From Halobacteria archaeon (GTDB lineage Archaea > Halobacteriota > Syntropharchaeia > Alkanophagales > Methanospirareceae), in NCBI GenBank assembly GCA_029932715.1, contig JAOZPO010000110.1, positions 1 through 5,124 on the forward strand: a stretch of DNA of 5,124 nucleotides. The letters are read 5' to 3'. Within the stretch, counting starts at the first letter, position 1. Every line of letters begins with the position of its first letter. The translations under genes were made by a program, and so were the position numbers. The notes under the pieces were generated by a model that saw nothing but the letters and a program-made list of their open reading frames with translations, made no database searches and was not told where the DNA came from. Shown here piece after piece: positions 1 through 4,648 of the stretch.

Positions 1-1
1 C

Positions 2-82
2 GAAAAACATGAACACGAAAAAGCAAAGCTCGAAAGGTTTAATACAGGTAAAATCAAACTAAATATGGTAAAGAAGAAATGA
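2..82 (+). CDS. C-terminal end of an unidentified gene (5' truncated by window edge)
   Basis: An open frame runs from the window edge to a TGA at 80-82. It gives about 26 charged residues ending in NMVKKK, with a His/Glu/Lys-rich beginning (EKHEHEKAKLERF). The stop overlaps the start of the next gene as ATGA, an arrangement typical of translationally coupled operon genes, and this is the main reason to believe it is coding. The fragment is too short and too polar to assign to a family. A small DNA-binding or antitoxin-like partner is possible but not supported by any motif I can see. Confidence 0.4.
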   Translation, partial: EKHEHEKAKLERFNTGKIKLNMVKKK

Positions 83-285
83 GCGTGAGTAAAGCATTTG
101 ATTGGTATGTGAATAACCCAAAAGAGCTCAGGAAACATGCCGGTAAACACGTTGCCATCGTTGACAATGAGATTACTGATGTCGGCGACTCTGCAAAGGA
201 AGTTTATGAAAAAGCTAAGAAGAAGTATCCCGATAAGAGTCCACTCCTAACTTACATCCTAAAAGGCGAGACGTTGATTCTATGA
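79..285 (+). CDS. DUF5678 family small protein
   Basis: A 68-residue protein of unknown function. It matches my recollection of the DUF5678 pattern: an N-terminal helix with an aromatic pair and K-E-L (FDWYVNNPKELRKHAGK), then a short strand GKHVAIVDNEI, a glycine-containing turn, and a helix DSAKEVYEKAKKKYPDK leading to a final strand ending TLIL. No signal peptide, membrane segment or catalytic motif is visible, so it is probably cytosolic. The ATG at 79 overlaps the preceding stop by four bases; there is no clear Shine-Dalgarno, which fits coupled translation. In archaea I recall DUF5678 genes sitting beside small retropepsin-like proteases, and a remnant of exactly such a gene begins at the stop codon of this one. 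That supports the assignment and suggests a former two-gene unit. Its biochemical role is not known. Confidence 0.8.
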   Translation: MSVSKAFDWYVNNPKELRKHAGKHVAIVDNEITDVGDSAKEVYEKAKKKYPDKSPLLTYILKGETLIL

Positions 286-421
286 GAAGATTAAAATCAA
301 GATTGGCGAGGAAGAGATGGATATAAGGGCTGGTTTTTGCGTTCGGGAGGATATACCTTACCTTTTGGGTAGAACGGATATTTTAAGTCATTTTGATATT
401 TGTTTTGAGTCAGATAAGAGA
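281..421 (+). pseudogene. Retropepsin-like aspartic protease, C-terminal remnant
   Basis: In the frame starting at 281 the DNA reads without a stop as YEKIKIKIGEEEMDI, then a stretch ending DIPYLLGRTDILSHFDICFE and SDKR. The pattern of beta strand, LLGR, D, hydrophobic, hF and F-x-I-x-F is what I recognise at the C-terminus of small archaeal retropepsin-like proteases. The catalytic D-S/T-G loop, normally near the N-terminus, is absent. No start codon serves this frame: the ATG at 282 is in another frame and stops after 14 codons. The homology begins at the DUF5678 stop and ends near 421, where the same frame passes into nadE-like sequence. I infer deletions at both ends. Family assignment is moderate because only about 47 residues remain. 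Confidence 0.6.
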
Positions 422-588
422 AGAGGATTAATTGCGAGGAGAGCGAAAGAGAATAAGATTCCAATCATATATGTCAATTTAGTTGGCGGCCAATAAGAGA
501 AATTTATGGCGCTTTGAGGTTAGGAATCAGGGATTATGTGAGAAAGAACGGATTCAAGAAGGTTGTCATTGGTTTAAGTGGTGGCATA
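422..588 (+). pseudogene. nadE: Glutamine-dependent NAD+ synthetase remnant (two nadE fragments)
   Basis: Two pieces of a glutamine-hydrolysing NAD+ synthetase are joined out of frame. The first, read from about 422 to 493 in the same frame as the protease remnant, gives [20 protein letters not shown] and then a stop. This matches the nitrilase-type amidase domain just before the usual D-E-L-V-F-D-G. The second, read from 493, gives [20 protein letters not shown] and [11 protein letters not shown]. This matches the start of the synthetase domain up to the ATP-pyrophosphatase P-loop SGGxDS. The codons then diverge (E-I-N-I-stop), so the loop lacks its Asp-Ser. The intact enzyme converts deamido-NAD+, ATP and glutamine to NAD+. 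Here most of both domains, the stretch between the two fragments and any start codon are missing, so it cannot encode the enzyme. Confidence 0.82.
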
Positions 589-772
589 GAAATAAATATT
601 TGATTTTAAATCTCCAAATCCATCTGAAAATCCTCGACTTTTGGACTTGTTCCATTTTCCGGAACACTTGTTCCATTTTCCGGAACACCTGTTCCATTTT
701 CTGGAACGCCTGTTCCACCTCGCTATTATATGCTGTTCCACCGAAAATATGTATGCGCATCGGACGAGATGC
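589..772. other. AT-rich spacer after the gene remnants
   Basis: No believable gene lies here. Open frames on both strands exist mainly because the 21-bp repeat at 645-717 is a multiple of three and free of stops. Beyond that repeat, two further copies of a CTGTTCCACC core occur at about 710-719 and 733-742. A perfect 8-bp palindrome ATGCGCAT sits at 753-760. A weak 5-bp inverted repeat, GCATC at 757-761 and GATGC at 768-772, lies directly upstream of the TATA box, where an archaeal regulator could act. No terminator hairpin or long T-run was found after the remnants. Confidence 0.5.
645..717. repeat. 21-bp tandem repeat with internal GTTCC/GGAAC inverted half-sites
   Basis: Three tandem 21-base units start at 645, 666 and 687, followed by a partial unit at 708-717. 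Units 1 and 2 are identical, and unit 3 differs at two positions (T to C near its start, C to T near its end). Each unit contains GTTCC, seven bases, then GGAAC, and units 1 and 2 also hold the perfect palindrome TTCCGGAA. The period equals two turns of B-DNA, so the half-sites would all face the same side. The array ends about 55 bases before the TATA box of the ABC operon. It could be a regulator-binding array or simply a minisatellite in decaying DNA; the sequence does not decide. Confidence 0.9.
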
Positions 773-780
773 ACTATATA
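773..780 (+). promoter_or_regulatory. Archaeal TATA box for the ABC export operon
   Basis: The sequence ACTATATA lies 43 bases before the chosen ATG of the ABC ATPase. Archaeal transcription normally starts about 25 bases downstream of the box centre, which places the start near 800 and gives a leader of roughly 20 bases that still contains the Shine-Dalgarno at 809-815. The spacing agrees with both elements. The purine-containing GAGATGC just upstream could serve as a BRE, but the match is weak. Confidence 0.6.
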
Positions 781-808
781 GGGAAGAAGGGGGATAAACA
801 AAAGGCGA

Positions 809-815
809 AGGTGAT
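809..815 (+). promoter_or_regulatory. Shine-Dalgarno AGGTGAT deciding the ATPase start
   Basis: AGGTGAT is fully complementary to the usual 3' end of archaeal 16S rRNA (anti-SD core ATCACCT). It sits seven bases before ATG 823, an ideal spacing. This favours 823 over the in-frame GTG at 811 and ATG at 814, which overlap the motif itself, and over the distant ATG at 730, which lies upstream of the TATA box. Confidence 0.7.
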
Positions 816-822
816 GAAAGAA

Positions 823-1560
823 ATGATAAAAACAGAAAACCTGACAAAGGTATATAATGGGAAGAAGGCGGTAGACAATCTGAATTTAGAGGTAGAAGAA
901 GGTATAACATTTGGCTTTTTAGGATTAAATGGAGCGGGAAAGACAACAACAGTACGAATGCTTGCAACGATCTTAGACCCAACATCTGGAACGGCATCTG
1001 TATATGGTCATGATATTGTTAATGATAGAGTAGAGCTAAGAAAGATAATCGGTGTTGTTACGGAAGAGTCAGGTGTTACGCAGCCTGATTGGACTACTCT
1101 CGAATACTTAGACTTTTTCGGGGCGATTCATGGAATGAATGATTCGCTTATAAAAGAAAGAACGAAAGAGCTTTTGCAGATAATGGATTTGTATGAACGG
1201 AGATTCGATCCAATGAAGACTTTCTCTGGTGGAATGATGAGAAGGGCAGAAATAGCACGCGTTCTGCTTCATAACCCAAAGGTTCTATTTCTGGATGAAC
1301 CAACAAGAGAGCTTGATATTCCCGGAAAAAGATATATCTGGAATTTACTTCAAGATTTAAAACACGACCAGGACGTAACGATATTCTTGAGTTCTCATGA
1401 TATAAGAGAGATAGAGGTCTTATGTGATCGAGTTTGCATAATCCACAAAGGAAAGATAGTATTTTCAGGGGATGCAGATAAGCTTAAAAGCAGGAAAGGA
1501 ACGTCTGATGAGCTTGAGGAGAATGTAACAAAGCTTCTTAAAGGGGAGATGGTGGAGTGA
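823..1560 (+). CDS. ABC-2 type export system ATP-binding protein
   Basis: A 245-residue nucleotide-binding subunit of the drug/polymer-export (DrrA/CcmA-like) class, acting at the cytoplasmic face of the membrane to power the permeases downstream. From ATG 823 the motifs are Walker A GLNGAGKT (34-41), Q-loop region IGVVTEES (76-83), signature FSGGM (134-138), Walker B VLFLDEPT (154-161), D-loop RELDIPGKR (162-170) and switch His in SSHD (190-193). All catalytic residues are present. Two positions are unusual: Glu81 where the Q-loop glutamine is expected, and FSGGM in place of LSGGQ. The start is set by the AGGTGAT seven bases upstream. The stop overlaps the next start as GTGA, so the ATPase and permease 1 are probably co-translated. 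The family assignment is secure; the substrate is unknown. Confidence 0.95.
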   Translation: MIKTENLTKVYNGKKAVDNLNLEVEEGITFGFLGLNGAGKTTTVRMLATILDPTSGTASVYGHDIVNDRVELRKIIGVVTEESGVTQPDWTTLEYLDFFGAIHGMNDSLIKERTKELLQIMDLYERRFDPMKTFSGGMMRRAEIARVLLHNPKVLFLDEPTRELDIPGKRYIWNLLQDLKHDQDVTIFLSSHDIREIEVLCDRVCIIHKGKIVFSGDADKLKSRKGTSDELEENVTKLLKGEMVE

Positions 1561-3002
1561 TAAAGATGGGCAATTTTAGTCAGTTATTGAAAAAGAGTTT
1601 GAAGCTCTATATAAGTACAAAATGGTCATACCTTTTGATAATTCCTCTAATAGGAGTATTTGGATTTGTTTTTCTTTTCGGACAAGAAGATACAGAGCTC
1701 ACATTATATCTTGTTTACCTTCTTGCCCCCATATTTTTGATAATTGTGCCTGCTACTTTAATACCCGTGGAGAAAAATTCAAGGTTTACAGACATCACCC
1801 TTACCTATCCTGTCTCAGATAGAGAATACTTCTTTTCACGATATCTTTTATCCGTAATCATGGGTTTGTTCTATCTTGCACTTACTCTTCCATTTATGGC
1901 GATCTACTTTGCATTTGTTGGCATGCCACTTGTAGGCATGTTTCTTAAATACTTCATCGCATCTATCTTGATTATTCTGGTTATATCAGGTTTAGGAACA
2001 ATGATTGCTTCTGTATGTGGTTCAAGACAAACGGTATCTCTTGCTATTTCGCTTATCTTTGTTTTTGGATATATCTTAGTTAGTCTTTTCTATGGATTTC
2101 CAGAGTCCCACGGAGAAGTTGTTATCTCTACTTTTATGAGACTCTCTCCAATAGTTTCAATCTCGGACTACATGGGCTTTCCTGACTATATGGCCTTTAT
2201 TCCGTTTATAGCCAGTTGCTATGTTGATAGGGGTATTTCGTTAGTTGTACCTATCGTGTCTATTCTCTTATTTCCATTAGTGGGCTTCCTGGTATTTGCA
2301 TATCTAAAAGAGAAAAAGAAGGTGATAGCGGTTATGCTCGCTGCTCTCTCGATAGTAGCTCCTGTTTTAGCAACCGCAGCAATTGATACAAATTATAATG
2401 TAGTAGGTGTGGAATGCCGTGGAATGGGGGTACCTTCTGGTGATTGTGGTGCAGGACTATTTATTGACTCAGGTACTGCGTCCAGATTAAGCGCCGAAGA
2501 AAAAGGTGTCATGTTATACCGACAAAAAAGGGGCGGTAAAATATATGATGTGCGAGTGGCTGAAGATGGTACAATAAACGGTATGCTTCTTGTAAATTTG
2601 GTGACTACTGAAGATTTATCTAATAAAAGTGATACAGAAGAAGTAGAAATAGTCATTAAATCACCAGATGATAGATTAAGATTTGATGGTGCTGCTGAAC
2701 AATCATACATCTGTAAACCAAAAACTGCTGGATTTACCGATTGCAACTACGCCTGGATTGAAATTCCGGTTGAAATAAAGATCGTTGCGCCGAAACTCGA
2801 AATAGCAGGAAGATATATGGTTGAGCTCTCAGTACCTGATAACCGGAGTTTGAGTTCGAAACCAATAATCGAGATAGCCGTATGGTACTATCTAACTGAC
2901 AATTTCCGACTTTATTCAGTCGCAGCATTTATCCCAACCTTGCTTGTTCTCTCTATGCCATTATTGCTTAGAAAAAGGAGGTATAAGAAGTTGTACAAAT
3001 AG
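1557..3002 (+). CDS. ABC-2 type permease with large extracytoplasmic domain
   Basis: A 481-residue membrane subunit. Hydrophobic segments are visible at about 24-42, 48-70, 92-120, 131-154, 159-180, 226-250 and 255-276, then a long polar region (277-449), then a last membrane helix (450-471) and a basic cytoplasmic tail ([10 protein letters not shown]). The [12 protein letters not shown] stretch (86-97) after a polar loop resembles the cytosolic coupling region of ABC-2 permeases. The 170-residue polar domain is rich in alternating hydrophobic residues, suggesting a beta-sandwich outside the cell. It holds four cysteines in two pairs of identical spacing, 287/297 and 386/396. The GTG start at 1557 overlaps the ATPase stop. 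ATG 1566 is an equally possible start, with GGAGTGAT in front of it. The gene is AT-rich (22/60 and 23/60 G+C in two hand-counted lines). Exact family and substrate are not recognised. Confidence 0.85.
   Translation: MIKMGNFSQLLKKSLKLYISTKWSYLLIIPLIGVFGFVFLFGQEDTELTLYLVYLLAPIFLIIVPATLIPVEKNSRFTDITLTYPVSDREYFFSRYLLSVIMGLFYLALTLPFMAIYFAFVGMPLVGMFLKYFIASILIILVISGLGTMIASVCGSRQTVSLAISLIFVFGYILVSLFYGFPESHGEVVISTFMRLSPIVSISDYMGFPDYMAFIPFIASCYVDRGISLVVPIVSILLFPLVGFLVFAYLKEKKKVIAVMLAALSIVAPVLATAAIDTNYNVVGVECRGMGVPSGDCGAGLFIDSGTASRLSAEEKGVMLYRQKRGGKIYDVRVAEDGTINGMLLVNLVTTEDLSNKSDTEEVEIVIKSPDDRLRFDGAAEQSYICKPKTAGFTDCNYAWIEIPVEIKIVAPKLEIAGRYMVELSVPDNRSLSSKPIIEIAVWYYLTDNFRLYSVAAFIPTLLVLSMPLLLRKRRYKKLYK
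2975..2982 (+). promoter_or_regulatory. Strong Shine-Dalgarno-like AAGGAGGT with no gene start behind it
   Basis: AAGGAGGT near the 3' end of permease 1 is close to a perfect anti-SD match, but no ATG or GTG follows at working distance. The TTG at 2991 is in the permease frame itself and stops after three codons. The GxxExxY start is 60 bases away. It may simply encode Lys-Arg-Arg, or it may be the former ribosome-binding site of permease 2 before the GxxExxY cassette separated them. Confidence 0.3.
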
Positions 3003-3003
3003 C

Positions 3004-3043
3004 TTGTATTTATTTACCGCCGAGAACGCGGAGAGCGCTGAGA
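3004..3043 (+). repeat. Left inverted repeat flanking the GxxExxY gene
   Basis: Positions 3004-3043 match the reverse complement of 3436-3475 at 32 of 40 bases by hand alignment without gaps. The shared core starts TTTACCGC. Inside it are three 9-base units of the form GCNGAGNNC starting at 3019, 3028 and 3037, the last running into the ATG at 3043. The repeat starts two bases after the permease 1 stop codon. Confidence 0.85.
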
Positions 3044-3465
3044 TGATAAAGAAAGAAAGATTGAATCGGATCACGGAGGGTATTATCGGTGCCGCTATCG
3101 AGGTACATCGCGATCTGGGACCTGGCCTGCTGGAGTCCGCCTACGAGACCTGCCTGGCTTTTGAACTTGTGGAATGCGGCTTAAAGGTAGAGCAGCAGAA
3201 GCCGCTGCCCGTGGTCTATCGAGAGGTGAAACTGGATTGTGGCTACCGCCTGGACCTTCTTGTCGAAGAAGCGGTCATTGTAGAGGTCAAGGCCGTTGAT
3301 CGCCTGGCACCCATTCACAAAGCCCAGCTGCTTTCTTATCTGAGACTTTCTGGCTGTAAGGTGGGCTTGCTGGTCAACTTCAATGTCAAGGTTCTGAAGG
3401 ACGGCATTCGCCGGGTGGTAAACGATTTTCCGGACTCTCCGCGTTCTCTGCGGGCTCCGCGGTAA
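3043..3465 (+). CDS. GxxExxY protein, PD-(D/E)XK nuclease-like (PDDEXK_3)
   Basis: A 140-residue soluble protein of the GxxExxY family. From ATG 3043 the hallmark is G28-L-L-E31-S-A-Y34, preceded by the typical [13 protein letters not shown]. The nuclease-fold residues follow: D71 in GYRLDLLV, then E81-V-K83, with Q95-x3-Y99 in the next helix ([11 protein letters not shown]) and a strand ending VNFN. These correspond to the D...ExK and QxxxY elements of the PD-(D/E)XK superfamily, so the predicted metal-binding residues are intact. Biological function is not established. The open frame extends upstream to 2944, but that part lies in permease 1 and the left repeat, so ATG 3043 is preferred, with GGAG nine bases in front. 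The last residues ([10 protein letters not shown]) and the stop are written by the right inverted repeat. It is on the same strand as the export operon but unlikely to belong to it functionally. Confidence 0.93.
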   Translation: MIKKERLNRITEGIIGAAIEVHRDLGPGLLESAYETCLAFELVECGLKVEQQKPLPVVYREVKLDCGYRLDLLVEEAVIVEVKAVDRLAPIHKAQLLSYLRLSGCKVGLLVNFNVKVLKDGIRRVVNDFPDSPRSLRAPR

Positions 3466-3475
3466 ACAAGTACAA
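3436..3475 (-). repeat. Right inverted repeat flanking the GxxExxY gene
   Basis: This is the mirror partner of 3004-3043, with eight mismatches over 40 bases and none forming a gap. On the minus strand it again shows three 9-base units of the form GCNGAGNNC. It contains the last ten codons and the TAA stop of the GxxExxY gene, so gene and repeat overlap. The outer TTGTA ends of both repeats match. Confidence 0.85.
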
Positions 3476-3484
3476 TATTTTTAT
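3474..3484 (+). promoter_or_regulatory. Possible TATA-like element before permease 2
   Basis: AATATTTTTAT straddles the outer edge of the right inverted repeat. If used, transcription would start near 3505, beyond the ATG at 3492 but just before the in-frame ATG at 3513. Permease 2 has no Shine-Dalgarno before either start, so a nearly leaderless message from here is conceivable. AT-rich matches of this kind are common by chance. Confidence 0.2.
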
Positions 3485-3491
3485 CTGTTAT

Positions 3492-4595
3492 ATGGGGGCA
3501 AAAAAAACTAAAATGGAAGCAAAAGGATTGTTTAACGTAGCGAGGAAGGAGTTCATTGACCATCTAACGAGCAGGGGATTTATTATTATTCTTGCATTGT
3601 TCCTCATCATTTCGGCGAGTGGGATGCATGAGGGCATAAACCGCTATAACCAGCAGCTCGACACATACAAAGAGCAAATATCGCAGATTAAGGAAGTGGA
3701 AGGCATAGAGCCAGGATATATGCCAGAGAAACCATCCATAATGCTTGTATTCATGTTTATGTCCAGCTACATAATGATGCTTGGGGCAATACTCGCGATA
3801 GCTATGGGATTTGACCTGCTATCGAAAGAGAAGGAGACGAGATCATTAAAATCGCTGCTCTCATGTCCGGTATTCCGGGACGAGATAATCAATGGCAAGG
3901 CACTGGGCGGTACTCTGGCACTGGTGTTTGCGATGGGCACTTCACTTTTCATATCACTTGCGATACTGCTCATATTCAGTATCGTTCCCAGCATGAACGA
4001 ACTGGCTACAATTTTGGTCTTTGGCATCGTCTCGATTGTATTCCTCCTCGCATACTTCGCAATCGCACTTATGATGTCCACCGTTTCAGGAGATAGCGGG
4101 AGTGCACTCCTCTGCACACTGGTCATCTTCTTCATCCTCGGGTCCCTCTTACCAATAGTTGGATCTACGGTTGCAAGCATGGTCACAGGGGATCCACCCG
4201 AACCACCTGCGGTTGAGATTCAGCATGAAACGAATGAGTCAGAAGGACCCATCTCCAAGGGAGTGGGAGAAGAGGAAATGCGGCAATATCAGGAAGAATT
4301 GAAGGCATGGTCGGAGAAGCGAAGACCAATTACCGAGGCGTTTAACATAATCTCGCCAAATATGAATTACCAGAAGATCTCGTTCTTGATAAGCAACCCT
4401 CAGATATATTCGGCGGTATATGAACAATCCACGCCCACATCCGGGTCAATGACGATTGCCTTCGGGGGTGAGGCGGCGCCAGGTCTTCAGGAGGTGCTCG
4501 GAAAGGTCTGGAAGAACATTCTGGCACTCATCAGCTTCTCGGTTGTCTTCTTTGCAATCGCATACATAAAATTCATGAGGATGGATATACGGTAA
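3492..4595 (+). CDS. ABC-2 type transporter permease, NosY-like
   Basis: A 367-residue second permease. It opens with FNVARKEFIDHLTSRGF before the first membrane helix (about 29-44), the usual beginning of NosY/ABC-2 family proteins. A polar exterior loop follows (45-80), then helices at about 82-108, 137-166, 170-194, 203-229 and 341-361, with a second large polar loop at 230-340. The family hallmark SKEKETRSLKSLLSCPV then FRDEIINGK (111-136) is clear after the second helix. It is unlike permease 1 in sequence and layout, so the complex may be a heterodimer of two permeases driven by the single ATPase. ATG 3492 and ATG 3513 are both in frame and neither has a ribosome-binding site. Sampled lines (31/60 and 28/60 G+C) are richer than permease 1. 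Substrate unknown. Confidence 0.9.
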   Translation: MGAKKTKMEAKGLFNVARKEFIDHLTSRGFIIILALFLIISASGMHEGINRYNQQLDTYKEQISQIKEVEGIEPGYMPEKPSIMLVFMFMSSYIMMLGAILAIAMGFDLLSKEKETRSLKSLLSCPVFRDEIINGKALGGTLALVFAMGTSLFISLAILLIFSIVPSMNELATILVFGIVSIVFLLAYFAIALMMSTVSGDSGSALLCTLVIFFILGSLLPIVGSTVASMVTGDPPEPPAVEIQHETNESEGPISKGVGEEEMRQYQEELKAWSEKRRPITEAFNIISPNMNYQKISFLISNPQIYSAVYEQSTPTSGSMTIAFGGEAAPGLQEVLGKVWKNILALISFSVVFFAIAYIKFMRMDIR

Positions 4596-4598
4596 AAA

Positions 4599-4647
4599 TG
4601 CAAATTGAAAAGTGCAAAATGCAAAGTGAAAAATGGAAAATGGAAAA
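4599..4647 (+). repeat. Seven tandem copies of a TGNAAAN heptamer
   Basis: From 4599 the sequence reads as seven consecutive 7-base units: TGCAAAT, TGAAAAG, TGCAAAA, TGCAAAG, TGAAAAA, TGGAAAA and TGGAAAA. A looser period-6 stretch follows (GCAAAA, GTAAAA, GCAAAA from about 4655), inside the signal peptide region of the next gene. The array begins four bases after the permease 2 stop and ends just before ATG 4649. It creates several in-frame ATGs (4598, 4619, 4640), which makes the start of the next gene uncertain. Confidence 0.9.
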
Positions 4648-4648
4648 A

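Larger units (their letters stand above)
3004..3475. mobile_element. Putative GxxExxY cassette bounded by inverted repeats
   Basis: A unit of about 470 bp holds one GxxExxY gene exactly between two imperfect 40-bp inverted repeats and separates two permease genes of what looks like a single operon. Its base composition (31/60 G+C in the line 3181-3240) differs from permease 1 upstream (22-23/60). There is no transposase, and I could not find a convincing target-site duplication, so the mode of movement is not shown; it could depend on an enzyme supplied elsewhere. I recall GxxExxY genes in other genomes having ends of similar GC-rich short repeats, which supports a recurrent unit. Calling it mobile is inference. 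Confidence 0.45.

Noticed and set aside
645..742. CRISPR-like array
   Set aside because: The units are directly adjacent with no spacers, are only 21 bases long, and no cas gene is present.
753..772. Operator formed by ATGCGCAT and GCATC/GATGC
   Set aside because: The arms are only 4-5 bases, so chance occurrence is likely. They are noted in the spacer entry but not claimed as a site.
483..797. 104-codon plus-strand open frame across the nadE remnant and repeat
   Set aside because: Its reading frame is neither of the two nadE frames, and it gains length from the repeat (CSIFRNT units).
730..822. Upstream start (ATG 730) for the ABC ATPase
   Set aside because: It lies before the TATA box and has no ribosome-binding site. 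It adds 31 residues unlike the start of any ABC ATPase, whereas ATG 823 has an ideal Shine-Dalgarno.
566..997. 143-codon open frame on the minus strand with MEQVFRK repeats
   Set aside because: It runs through the stop-free 21-bp repeat and then antisense to the ABC ATPase. The composition is low-complexity and no domain is visible.
2944..3042. Longer N-terminus for the GxxExxY protein
   Set aside because: The extra 33 codons overlap permease 1 and the left inverted repeat (AENAESAE), and family members start close to the [19 protein letters not shown] segment.
2995..3480. Target-site duplication around the cassette
   Set aside because: TTGTA and TACAA at the outer edges are inverted and part of the repeats. 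No convincing direct repeat was found immediately outside.
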